Below are positions 13,911 to 21,840 of a DNA stretch of 32,816 nucleotides, piece by piece. Numbering within the stretch: position 1 is the stretch's first letter; the number at the start of each line of letters is the position of its first letter. This stretch comes from a virus: positions 1-32,816 of the IMG/VR virus record IMGVR_UViG_3300022701_000252; one strand, 5' to 3'. Both the position numbers and the translations under genes were made by a program. The notes beneath the pieces are model-generated. The model was given only the letters and a program-made list of their open reading frames with translations. It was not told the origin of the DNA and ran no database searches.

Positions 13911-14138
13911 ATGGAAGATAAAAAATTATCAGAATTAGTTGCTGAACTTGAAAACAACACAAGTAAAGCTGAACAAGAATTATCAGAATCAAAAGCAACA
14001 TTAATAGTTAATTTTGGAAAGGATCAAAAAAGAAACCCTGTGTTATTGGACGGCACTGAGAAATCATTACTTTCAATGTTTATTCCTATATTGGAATTTT
14101 ATGTAAAAAAAAATAATGATACCCCTGCAAATAAATAA
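13911..14138 (+). CDS. Hypothetical small protein, 75 aa
   Basis: A 75-residue acidic protein: an N-terminal helix rich in Glu and Leu (LSELVAELENNTSKAEQEL), likely a coiled coil, and a short hydrophobic C-terminal part. It overlaps the next gene by 23 bases and lies 45 bases after the terminase. The family is not recognised; position suggests a small tail or packaging factor. Confidence 0.55.
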   Translation: MEDKKLSELVAELENNTSKAEQELSESKATLIVNFGKDQKRNPVLLDGTEKSLLSMFIPILEFYVKKNNDTPANK

Positions 14139-14658
14139 AAAGAAAGTCAAGATCAAATCTATTGATGAACTCACAACTAAAGAGTTCATAGAACTTTCGC
14201 ATATCGAAAATTGCGATATAATTAAGTACATCGCATGGCAGACAGGAGTGACTCTCAATGACGCTTTTTTTGTAAAGTCGCCGAAATCACTTGAAAATCA
14301 GATAGGCATTGCACCTGACATTACCAAACTGCCTACATTGATAGTTGATTACATTGATTACTCAAAACAGATAGAAACGGTTGGCCAGCGTCACCAGGTC
14401 GAAGAAATCAAGTTGCAAGGTTACGAACTGCTCGTACATTGCCTTGCTGTATCACAGGCACAAAGTAATAATATCGATGATATAAATCACCTTAAAGATA
14501 TTTACCTAGAAAAACCGTTCAAAGAAATTCTCCCTGCCGGTTTTTTTTTCTTCGGGATTTACAAAAATGGCAGAAGCAAAGGGCTGATCTTTTTAACCTG
14601 GTTAATGGGATTGATAAGGACGTGGCAATTAAAGAGCAAGCTGGCTCTAAGCGATTAA
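14116..14658 (+). CDS. Probable tail assembly chaperone, zero-frame product
   Basis: A 180-residue protein with a soluble helical region (SIDELTTKEFIELSHIEN) and no membrane segment until the last 30 residues. Its position, between terminase and tail genes, and a T9 run at 14541-14549 suggest a tail assembly chaperone made in two lengths. After the T run the zero frame reads FFGIYKNGRSKG and stops at 14658, while the -1 frame stays open to 14837. The first product would be this one and the second about 240 residues. The family is not recognised by motif, so the assignment is positional. Confidence 0.45.
   Translation: MIPLQINKKKVKIKSIDELTTKEFIELSHIENCDIIKYIAWQTGVTLNDAFFVKSPKSLENQIGIAPDITKLPTLIVDYIDYSKQIETVGQRHQVEEIKLQGYELLVHCLAVSQAQSNNIDDINHLKDIYLEKPFKEILPAGFFFFGIYKNGRSKGLIFLTWLMGLIRTWQLKSKLALSD
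14539..14550 (+). promoter_or_regulatory. Candidate -1 frameshift site (GGTTTTTTTTTC)
   Basis: Nine T in the zero-frame codons GGT TTT TTT TTC allow the tRNA-Phe to slip back one base and keep pairing. The -1 frame is open across the run from before 14520 to 14837. A homopolymer miscall of one T would produce the same picture. No strong downstream stem was worked out. Confidence 0.45.
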
Positions 14659-14837
14659 ATCAGTATTCAAACTATTTTGAAATACAAACACTGTGCAACC
14701 TGTTAAACTGCGATTACGAGACTGTGTTAAAATCAGATGATACTTTCTGCACAAAAATATTGCTTTCTAATTTAGAAAAATCTAAATTTGAATCCATGTA
14801 TTTTGAATTGAAACAAAAACATGGCAATAGAAAGTGA
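14622..14837 (+). CDS. -1 frame extension (tail assembly chaperone, long form) or separate small gene
   Basis: The frame has a GTG start at 14622 but is open far upstream through the T9 run, reading LRDLQKWQKQRADLFNLVNG and then VAIKEQAGSKRLNQYSNY. This looks like ordinary soluble protein, so it is probably joined to the 14116 gene by frameshifting. As an independent gene it would have 71 residues. It contains an acidic helical part (NCDYETVLKSDD) and overlaps the next gene by 17 bases. Confidence 0.45.
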   Translation: MAIKEQAGSKRLNQYSNYFEIQTLCNLLNCDYETVLKSDDTFCTKILLSNLEKSKFESMYFELKQKHGNRK

Positions 14838-15264
14838 TATTCAAACAATTGTAACTGACTTATATCCAGACGCTTCTTATCTGTTAGCTTCTAAATTCAG
14901 GGCTAATATTGATTTATTCGAAATTAACCCCTCAGAACTTCCTTTGATTATCCTTGATAACGAGCTCACAAAAAATAATTCTATTGCTGAAAACGGAAGC
15001 GTTAATAAAGACACAAGGATTATCATATATTGCCTTGACCAGGATTCAGTAGAAAATACGGATGTACAGACAAACGCTATACAACAAGCAATGGAGTTAA
15101 TTGCTGATCGTATCGCTTTGAGGATATTCAGATTTGCGAATGTATTTCCAAATGGGGTACAAAAATACAAAACAACAAAACTCTTTTATATGTTCAATAC
15201 TGATCTGTCAGGTATTGCGCTTGAAATAAATGTAATTGAAAACAACCTTATAAAATGCGAATAA
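14821..15264 (+). CDS. Hypothetical structural protein, possible tail terminator
   Basis: A 147-residue alpha/beta protein with NPSELPLIILDNEL, a beta strand KDTRIIIYCLDQD and a helix AIQQAMELIADRIALRIF, a layout seen in small tail-completion proteins. There is no conserved motif that proves this. It overlaps the previous frame by 17 bases and is followed one base later by the next ATG (15266), so it belongs to the tail operon. Confidence 0.45.
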   Translation: MAIESDIQTIVTDLYPDASYLLASKFRANIDLFEINPSELPLIILDNELTKNNSIAENGSVNKDTRIIIYCLDQDSVENTDVQTNAIQQAMELIADRIALRIFRFANVFPNGVQKYKTTKLFYMFNTDLSGIALEINVIENNLIKCE

Positions 15265-15265
15265 A

Positions 15266-15637
15266 ATGGCATTAACTCATAACGGGACAAGAGTAGATGT
15301 ACCTGCGGCTGAACTTCCGGCAGGATATACCAAGCCTTCTGTAACGACTTTTTCAGATCACGAAATGAAATATTTATCGAGATCGATTGAAATTGCAAAG
15401 GGGGACGTTGAAAATGCTACAGCAACAACAACAATGACGGCTATTATCGCGGCATTGAACACGGCAATTGAGACACTCCTTGGGGCAGACTTTGACGAAA
15501 CGGCAAACGATGTTGATTCTTACGCTGTGCTAAAATCATTATCTACAAACATGACTAAAACCGGTGTTTTATTTACGAACGGAGCTGTTAATTATGTTTG
15601 TGTCGTTGACATTTATGTAAAATCCGAAACTGCGTAA
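15266..15637 (+). CDS. Hypothetical tail-region protein, 123 aa
   Basis: A 123-residue protein with a Pro/Ala-rich start (TRVDVPAAELPAGYTKPS), a low-complexity Thr/Ala helix (NATATTTMTAIIAALNTAIE) and a beta-type end. Such helices with Ala and Thr occur in fibre and tail-spike connectors. It shares its last base with the next start (TAATGG). Function not recognised. Confidence 0.5.
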   Translation: MALTHNGTRVDVPAAELPAGYTKPSVTTFSDHEMKYLSRSIEIAKGDVENATATTTMTAIIAALNTAIETLLGADFDETANDVDSYAVLKSLSTNMTKTGVLFTNGAVNYVCVVDIYVKSETA

Positions 15638-15993
15638 TGGCAAAACAGACTATCAACATAGGGACTTCAGCGAATGACGGGTCAGGTGATCCGTTACGGA
15701 CGGCATTTGATAAATCTAATGATAATTTCGATGAGTTGTATGCAAGTAAATCATCTCTTGAGGCGACACAAGATGAGTTTGATAATTCATATCGCTGTGC
15801 TATCAATGTAGCTGTTACGACAGGGAGTAATGATATCGATTTTTCTTCGAGTTTTGGGGATGCAAATTATCGATTACAAATTGATGATCCTCTTGGAATA
15901 ATTTCCTCCCTTGACAGTAATGATGTAGACGGTTTTACTGTAACCGCTTCTGGAAATGGGACAATATCTTATTTAGCGACTTATGCCAAATGA
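15637..15993 (+). CDS. Tail fibre-related protein, 118 aa
   Basis: The N-terminal stretch QTINIGTSANDGSGDPLRTA with the following FDKSNDNFDELY is a widespread motif of phage tail fibres and tail-tip proteins. The remaining 75 residues are beta-type, rich in Ser, Asp and Gly. It is short for a fibre, so it may be a collar or the first part of a fibre completed by the 15983 gene, which overlaps it by 11 bases. Confidence 0.55.
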   Translation: MAKQTINIGTSANDGSGDPLRTAFDKSNDNFDELYASKSSLEATQDEFDNSYRCAINVAVTTGSNDIDFSSSFGDANYRLQIDDPLGIISSLDSNDVDGFTVTASGNGTISYLATYAK

Positions 15994-16966
15994 CGGAAAA
16001 ATTATAGTATCTGGGACGAGTATAACTTATGCCGGTGATGATCTCAACAATAAGGGGTTCTTTGCAACGGCAAATGGGACCGGTACCCCCGATGATGATT
16101 TATTGCTTGCCCATCCCGCGGGCGTAGCTGGTTGGTACGCTGTTGTCGGATCAACAGACACTATATGGATTTGGGATGATGACGATACTCAGTGGGAAGA
16201 TAGCGGAACCGCTTTTGTTGCCGGGGGCATGTTAGTCTCTGTTTATGATCCTGGGTCTGTAGCGGATGATTGTTTCGACATGGACAACATGGTTGAGGGA
16301 TCAACTAACAAGATTCTCACTCAGGCTGAGAGGGATAAGTTAAACGGGATAGATGCCGGAGCTGAAGAGAATGTGAATGCAGACTGGAATAGTTCAAGTG
16401 GGGATTCTGAAATATTAAATAAACCTACAATCCCCACAACGACAGCAGATTTGCCTGATAGCCTTAATAAGCGATATGTTACAGATGCTCAATTGTCAAT
16501 ATTAGCCAGCTCAACAGCAAGTTTTACAACGGCCGATGAAACAACAATTGACAATCTTGAAACTACTTATGAGCCTATAACGCAGCGGCCGGCAACGCAG
16601 CCTGTAATTTCTTCCGGGACTCCGAACACACTCACTCTTAATTGTAATTCAAAAAAAGCCGCCAGGTTTGAACCTCGCTTATCTTCAGGAACGAGATCGA
16701 TCAATGTAGATTTTGATTTGATATTGTCAAATGTCACTAATCTGGAAGATTGTCATATTATATTAAGTTTAACTGGAAATGTTAATATAACATTTGATTC
16801 ATCGACGATAAGCAACGATGAGGTTTTAGGTTCTGAATTTTCTTGGGATGATTCAACAGATATATTAACTGTAACCGCAGACACAGACGATATTTACGAA
16901 TTAATTTTATATAAAGATCAAACCAGTGGCGTTTACATACTGAAGGCCGCCGGGGCTTATGTTTAA
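15983..16966 (+). CDS. Tail fibre protein
   Basis: A 327-residue protein with low-complexity, Asp/Ser/Thr-rich sequence. It carries the fibre-typical KLNGIDAGAEENVNADWNSS and EILNKPTIPTT (about 118-152) and then a beta-rich C-terminal domain (residues 205-327) that probably forms the trimeric tip. It should contribute to host binding. It overlaps the previous gene by 11 bases; the next gene starts 18 bases later. Confidence 0.65.
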   Translation: MPNDGKIIVSGTSITYAGDDLNNKGFFATANGTGTPDDDLLLAHPAGVAGWYAVVGSTDTIWIWDDDDTQWEDSGTAFVAGGMLVSVYDPGSVADDCFDMDNMVEGSTNKILTQAERDKLNGIDAGAEENVNADWNSSSGDSEILNKPTIPTTTADLPDSLNKRYVTDAQLSILASSTASFTTADETTIDNLETTYEPITQRPATQPVISSGTPNTLTLNCNSKKAARFEPRLSSGTRSINVDFDLILSNVTNLEDCHIILSLTGNVNITFDSSTISNDEVLGSEFSWDDSTDILTVTADTDDIYELILYKDQTSGVYILKAAGAYV

Positions 16967-16983
16967 TCTAAAAAAACAAAACT

Positions 16984-17355
16984 ATGACACTAAAGGAACA
17001 ATGGGATTTATTCGTTAACAACAATGAGTTTTTGAGACAGAGGATAACTGTTAAGGCTGTGCAATATGCCGGTTATCTTGCAGGGCTTACTATTTCAACA
17101 GGTTTTTTTAACGGGCATTCACAAACCGTATACAATAAAATGCAAAAATTTTGTAAAAGGGTACTGCTAGCGAAGGCTAATGATGACGAAAAGTTGTTTG
17201 CCTCAATTACCTTTTATTGGATAACGGCCGCGCAGGGCGAACTTGACCCACAAGATTATCCGGGAACTATTACCGATACGCGGATAACGTATTTTATTGA
17301 ATCCGATGTGTTTTTAAAATTGTCTGGGATAACCGGGGATGAATATGCCGAATGA
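16984..17355 (+). CDS. Hypothetical protein, 123 aa
   Basis: A 123-residue mainly helical protein (EQWDLFVNNNEFLRQRITVK, YNKMQKFCKRVLLAKANDDEKL). It overlaps the adhesin-like gene by four bases, so it is translated with it, and could be a chaperone or connector of the fibre. I do not recognise the family. Confidence 0.5.
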   Translation: MTLKEQWDLFVNNNEFLRQRITVKAVQYAGYLAGLTISTGFFNGHSQTVYNKMQKFCKRVLLAKANDDEKLFASITFYWITAAQGELDPQDYPGTITDTRITYFIESDVFLKLSGITGDEYAE

Positions 17356-18188
17356 GTTTAATTATTGCACATAGGGGGTTAATTAGGAGGACAGTCACCG
17401 AGGCAAATGACTATTTCATTACAGAATGGGATTTGCCTTCAGGAAGTTTCACATTCCCGGCCGGTGATACTGGTACATATAACGCTGAAATTGATTTTGG
17501 TGATGGTGGTGGATGGAAAACTGTAACGGCCTATGACGATGCTAACCTAACAAACAATTATTCCAGTTCAGGAACTTATCAAATTAAAGTCAGGGGGATA
17601 TTCCCCTGGTTTTATATCAATAATAATTTATCTATTGATACATTAATAACTAAAGTGATCCAGTGGGGGGATGTAGGGTTTGAAACTATGCAAAATTCAT
17701 TTTCCGGGGCTTCAAATCTCACCACAATCCCATCAGGTGGAAATTTTAGTAATGTTAATGATTTGAGGGCATGTTTTTATTTATGTAGTTCGCTGACGTC
17801 TATCCCTGATCTTGATTTTTCAAGTTTAGATGGCCCAATCGACGCTATGTGTCTTGGCTGTAGTAGCCTAACAATTGCCAGCGCTACATTTGGTAAAATT
17901 ACGAATTCCCCAAATGCATTTAGAGGATGCACGAATCTTACAGAAGTCACGAACATCGGTAGTGCTGATATTACATCATTAACGAGCGCATCCAATATGT
18001 TATTAGGCACAACCCTTAACACAAACAATTACGATTCATTATTGATAGGCTGGGAGGGACAAGCTGAGCCTTCCGGGATAACTTTCCATGGAGGGAATTC
18101 TAAATATAGCGCTGGGGCTGCCGCTACAGCAAGGGGTGTCCTTGTTAATACCAGCTTATGGAATATTACAGACGGAGGTCAAGTTTGA
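17352..18188 (+). CDS. BspA/DUF285-like surface adhesin or receptor-binding protein
   Basis: A 278-residue protein. Residues 20-100 are a beta-sandwich with PKD-like FGDGGGW and SSSGTYQIKV. Residues 105-210 hold irregular leucine-rich repeats with LTTIPS, LTSIPDLDFSSL and FRGCTNL, as in DUF285/BspA proteins of host surfaces. The C-terminus FHGGNSKYSAG...LWNITDGG is characteristic of the group. There is no signal peptide, so it is probably a virion part, likely a receptor-binding tip, and may have come from host surface proteins. Confidence 0.65.
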   Translation: MSLIIAHRGLIRRTVTEANDYFITEWDLPSGSFTFPAGDTGTYNAEIDFGDGGGWKTVTAYDDANLTNNYSSSGTYQIKVRGIFPWFYINNNLSIDTLITKVIQWGDVGFETMQNSFSGASNLTTIPSGGNFSNVNDLRACFYLCSSLTSIPDLDFSSLDGPIDAMCLGCSSLTIASATFGKITNSPNAFRGCTNLTEVTNIGSADITSLTSASNMLLGTTLNTNNYDSLLIGWEGQAEPSGITFHGGNSKYSAGAAATARGVLVNTSLWNITDGGQV

Positions 18189-18231
18189 AAAAAAAGTAAA
18201 ACATTAACTAACGTAAACACTGTATTAATTG

Positions 18232-18239
18232 TATATTTG
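18232..18239 (+). promoter_or_regulatory. Possible -7 element before the lysis genes
   Basis: TATATTTG exactly fits TAnnTTTG, eight bases before the ATG at 18248. No -33 TTG is seen at the right distance, so it could be a chance match in A/T-rich DNA. Confidence 0.3.
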
Positions 18240-18247
18240 AAAAAATA

Positions 18248-18469
18248 ATGAAAGTAATGACAGACAAAGATTTCCATGCTCTCAAAAAATCAGTGGAACG
18301 AATAGAAACGGGCATCTTTGGTGATGAGCAGGCGGGAATCGAAGGAATTGTAAAGAGGGTGAATAGGCATGAGAAATTACTCGTTAACATTCAACGGATA
18401 GGATGGGGGATACTTGGGGCTAGTACATTGATTAGTATTATTTTAGGTCTTTTAAAAATTATAAAATGA
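18248..18469 (+). CDS. Putative holin
   Basis: A 73-residue protein with a charged helical N-terminal part (residues 1-46, including ETGIFGDEQAGIEGIVKRVNRHEKLL) and one membrane helix at the end (about 50-70, WGILGASTLISIILGLLKI). This layout resembles XhlA-type holin-associated proteins. It overlaps the next lysis-type gene by four bases (ATGA). It would make the pore or anchor that lets the lytic enzyme out; single-span topology and context are the only evidence. Confidence 0.55.
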   Translation: MKVMTDKDFHALKKSVERIETGIFGDEQAGIEGIVKRVNRHEKLLVNIQRIGWGILGASTLISIILGLLKIIK

Positions 18470-18894
18470 AAACCGACAACGGAGTATCAACTCTTGGATC
18501 ATTGAGAGTTAATGATTTGGAATTTGTACCCCTTGAAGATACACACAGAGATAAGAAAGTTTACGGAAAGACCCGGATACCTGCTGGGGAATATGAGATT
18601 ACTCTAAGGACTTTCGGAGGGCATCATGAAAGATATTTAAAAAAATTTCCTTTTCATAGGGGGATGTTATGGTTGCATAATGTTCCTAAATTTAAGGATA
18701 TCCTTATTCACATTGGCAATTATGCTAAAGATACAGACGGTTGTATTTTAGTTGGGCTCGAAGCTAAAGGATTTGACATGATTGTTAGTAGTACGTTAGC
18801 CTATGAAGTTTTCTACAGGGAGGTATTGAAAGCTTTTGATAAAAATGAAAAAGTGACGATAAAAATTACAGACAATTGTATCAATCCGGAATAA
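18466..18894 (+). CDS. DUF5675-family protein, candidate lytic enzyme
   Basis: A 142-residue DUF5675-like protein: FVPLEDTHRDKKVYGKTRIP (about 21-40) and the core LIHIGNYAKDTDGCILVG (85-102), where His, Asp and Cys follow the order seen in L,D-transpeptidase-type active sites. The activity of the family is not settled to my knowledge; a cell-wall role is inferred from that motif and the holin-like gene next door. It overlaps both neighbours. Confidence 0.65.
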   Translation: MKTDNGVSTLGSLRVNDLEFVPLEDTHRDKKVYGKTRIPAGEYEITLRTFGGHHERYLKKFPFHRGMLWLHNVPKFKDILIHIGNYAKDTDGCILVGLEAKGFDMIVSSTLAYEVFYREVLKAFDKNEKVTIKITDNCINPE

Positions 18895-19397
18895 AAAATA
18901 TTACCCTGATAGAAGATAAGGGCGTATCATTTAATTATTACGATCCTTTAGATTATTCAAAGATCAGTAATCTTGAATATACCGGGGAGGCTATTCTTAT
19001 CGAAGAACGTCAACGCCCGATGTTTGATATCAGGATAAGGGCTAATAATCACGGCAAAGTTAATCAGGAATATTCGGTAGAGTTTTTTCTATTTGCTTAT
19101 TCGACTGAAAATTATGATACCATAATCCAATTACAACAATCCATATACGGCTGGTTAATGTTAGTTGAGTTTTATGACGGGACTTTTAAATTTTATCGAA
19201 ACCCGGTTTACTGGACTGAAGTTGATTTCAAACCTCATGATGAAATGACATTCCCGGTTAAGATGAAATCAAAAGTTCCGACTGAATTGATGCACCTGGA
19301 ATTTACACCTGGTATTTCTGTAGTTCCTGTTTATAGGGCAGACACTACTTTATTGACGGCGGACAGTACAATTTATACAGCAGATTATAGCTTATGA
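18876..19397 (+). CDS. Tail or baseplate protein, 173 aa
   Basis: A 173-residue beta-rich protein that fits phage distal-tail components in general character (FNYYDPLDYSKISNLEYTG, FKFYRNPVYWTEVDFKPH). I use TTG at 18876, since no ATG appears before residue 49, overlapping the previous gene by 19 bases. The C-terminus has repeat-like TTLLTADSTIYTAD. The family is not recognised. Confidence 0.5.
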   Translation: MYQSGIKNITLIEDKGVSFNYYDPLDYSKISNLEYTGEAILIEERQRPMFDIRIRANNHGKVNQEYSVEFFLFAYSTENYDTIIQLQQSIYGWLMLVEFYDGTFKFYRNPVYWTEVDFKPHDEMTFPVKMKSKVPTELMHLEFTPGISVVPVYRADTTLLTADSTIYTADYSL

Positions 19398-20323
19398 GCC
19401 TGACATTAAATACCAACCTTGTAGGAACCGGAACACGAAAAATGTTTGCCGGATTCCAGCCGTGCAAGTTTATTTTCAAACGTGAAGATTTGGAAATTAC
19501 TTCCGTTGATTCAGGTACAGGGGCAAAGGCTCGGATAAATCACACCGGTGATTTAACAAGTTATTTGAACGTCGGGGACACCGTTTATCTTTATTCAGAG
19601 GCAACGGATTATACCTATGACGGGGTTTTTGAGATACTTATTATCACAGCCGGTGAAATTACAGTTGATACAGATTATGTACAAACCGGGACCGATGGCT
19701 ATATCAATTATTATAAAAATTATTACGTCGAACTGCAATGCGTACACCCCACTTTACCGACATTTAACTTGTTGCCCTTTAACTTGCAAAGCGACGGAGA
19801 TGCGGCCGGGAATGTGATTATTGATGTTTCGATTATCAATGAACTCAACAAGCAACGGGGCGAAATTAGCGAGAGCTTCCTTTCCGACAGCGTGACAGAG
19901 TTTGAAGTTAAATACAGGCAGGTTTATGAAGGCAGTTCCGAGAGTTTTACGCTTGTTGATGATAAATTACTGATAATGCTTTTCGCTATTGACGAGCCCG
20001 AGCAGGATTCAATTTTAAATCAATTCGGGAACCCGAAACTGTATCTTGGATATCCGGGGGCGATTGTAGCCGCCTTGCTTGCCCGATCAACAGGGTCAAT
20101 GTGTGAAATGGTTTATGATGAGCAAGATATAAATGGTAATATTATTGATTCGGGAACGCTGGGGGAGCAGGACGCAGATGTGAATGGATTTTTATTATGG
20201 GAATGGCCCTCAAATGTAAGTGTAAATATTCAAACGAAATTTATTAACTTCGATTTTGAAATAGTCAGTATATACGACTTTGCGGAGCCTGATTTTGCTT
20301 CGCCTGATTTTGTAACAAGCTAA
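19394..20323 (+). CDS. Tail structural protein, 309 aa
   Basis: A 309-residue beta-rich, Asp- and Thr-rich protein without motif hits. It overlaps the previous gene by four bases and is followed by a fibre-like gene ten bases later. The C-terminal repeat AEPDFASPDFVTS is unusual. Its length and context suggest a tail-tip or baseplate part; this is inference. Confidence 0.5.
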   Translation: MSLTLNTNLVGTGTRKMFAGFQPCKFIFKREDLEITSVDSGTGAKARINHTGDLTSYLNVGDTVYLYSEATDYTYDGVFEILIITAGEITVDTDYVQTGTDGYINYYKNYYVELQCVHPTLPTFNLLPFNLQSDGDAAGNVIIDVSIINELNKQRGEISESFLSDSVTEFEVKYRQVYEGSSESFTLVDDKLLIMLFAIDEPEQDSILNQFGNPKLYLGYPGAIVAALLARSTGSMCEMVYDEQDINGNIIDSGTLGEQDADVNGFLLWEWPSNVSVNIQTKFINFDFEIVSIYDFAEPDFASPDFVTS

Positions 20324-20333
20324 ATAATATATT

Positions 20334-21428
20334 ATGGCAAGTCGAGAAACAGTAAAAAGTAACATACAGACATTGAATGTCCCTTCGGTCAGCAATGATG
20401 ATCTTGAAGATATGCTGAATGACAATATTTGTGATAATGTCAGATTTAAGGAACATTCTACGAAACCGGCAGTAAACCCAGGTTCAAGTTCATTTGGTAT
20501 TAACTTCACTGGCTTTGACAGCGTTGTTTACAATAAAACCGGATCAAGTGTGATAATCAACGGCGTGACCGGGCTTGCTGAAGGGCAGACAGGATTTTTA
20601 ACTTTGAATAAATCGGCAGGGCAGACAGTTTCTTTTTCCGGAATAACTGACATGACTGTTTTTACGGAATTGGTAACTCCTTTATCAAGTGTTAATTTTA
20701 TTATTAAAAGAAAAAACAACGTCTATTATGCTTTAGCAATGATTAAGGATGTAGCTTACGCCTCAACATTTGACGGTATAACAGGCACAAACACAACGAG
20801 AATCGTAAACTCAGATGTTTTGCAGTACGTTGCGAGACAAAAGAGCGTTGTAAGAAGTTCATCCGGTGGCTATACTGTTGCTAGTAATGTAGGTTTTATA
20901 TCCATAAACAACGGTGTAAATAATGTTGCCATAACATTACCTAGTGTAAGCACTTTCGCAGGGCATAAGATATATATTGCTTGTGCGGGAGCGTCATCCG
21001 GCTCAACCGTGACTGGTACAGGGTTGTCTGGGACGGTAGCTATTTTATCCTCAAATAATCTTTATGTATGTATTTCAAATGGTTCTAAATGGTTTAAGAC
21101 TAATTTAGGACAAATAGATAATGCCGAAGGTTTAGCATGTCCCTTTGTTTATATTAACGGGATTTATTTTGATGAAATATTGAAAAACATCGTTGATATT
21201 GACGGCGAAGAAACTCTTGATGTTTCATCTGATCTAAAAATAGGTGAAAATAAATTGACTATTTCAGAAGAAAAATCTGAAATAACATATATTAAAAAGC
21301 TTTATTTTAATGACTCGTTGATTGCTGAAAACTTAATATTACATGAAGGTGATAAGAAAGAAATTGAAATTGTTTACGAAGGCGGCAAAGCTGAACTTAA
21401 AGCTATAGGACATTACATATATGTCTAA
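20334..21428 (+). CDS. Tail fibre-like protein, 364 aa
   Basis: A 364-residue protein with a helical N-terminal 35 residues and then long Ser/Thr/Gly-rich beta sequence (VIINGVTGLAEGQTGFLTLN; GSTVTGTGLSGTVAILSSNN), typical of fibres, with a separate C-terminal domain from about residue 285 (KIGENKLTISEEKSEITYIK). It overlaps the next gene by eight bases. The receptor is unknown. Confidence 0.55.
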   Translation: MASRETVKSNIQTLNVPSVSNDDLEDMLNDNICDNVRFKEHSTKPAVNPGSSSFGINFTGFDSVVYNKTGSSVIINGVTGLAEGQTGFLTLNKSAGQTVSFSGITDMTVFTELVTPLSSVNFIIKRKNNVYYALAMIKDVAYASTFDGITGTNTTRIVNSDVLQYVARQKSVVRSSSGGYTVASNVGFISINNGVNNVAITLPSVSTFAGHKIYIACAGASSGSTVTGTGLSGTVAILSSNNLYVCISNGSKWFKTNLGQIDNAEGLACPFVYINGIYFDEILKNIVDIDGEETLDVSSDLKIGENKLTISEEKSEITYIKKLYFNDSLIAENLILHEGDKKEIEIVYEGGKAELKAIGHYIYV

Positions 21429-21840
21429 ACGATTTGAACTCATACGGCCAAAAAGCCTCACGGATAGCAACTACGAGGCTTATGAATACCTGATCAGGTG
21501 GATAGGACGGGATGGGAGCGATCATCTATATATGTTTTATGATGCGGAGATTGACAACCGGATTGACACAGAGGTTATTAACCGGGAGGATTCTGACAAT
21601 ATTCAAAGCCTTATAAATAGGGTAGGACAGTCAATCACTTTGACAGCAAATGATTTATCATTATCTGACTTGACAATAATTGCCCAAATTCTTGAAAACC
21701 CTTACGTGACAAGGCTTTTTAAAGATGGTACGATTGAGCGTTACGCCCCTGACAGCAATCGTTTTAATTATCGGTTGAAAGACGGGCGGTATAATTTGGA
21801 ATTTGATTTAGTCAAAGTTGATGTCAAATCATGGAAGTAA
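21421..21840 (+). CDS. Tail protein, 139 aa
   Basis: A 139-residue alpha/beta protein (RFELIRPKSLTDSNYEAYEY...LIRWIGRDGSDHLYMFYDAE) with no known motif. It overlaps both neighbours by eight to ten bases, so it is part of one tail operon with the 586-residue protein that follows. Function unknown. Confidence 0.5.
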   Translation: MSKRFELIRPKSLTDSNYEAYEYLIRWIGRDGSDHLYMFYDAEIDNRIDTEVINREDSDNIQSLINRVGQSITLTANDLSLSDLTIIAQILENPYVTRLFKDGTIERYAPDSNRFNYRLKDGRYNLEFDLVKVDVKSWK

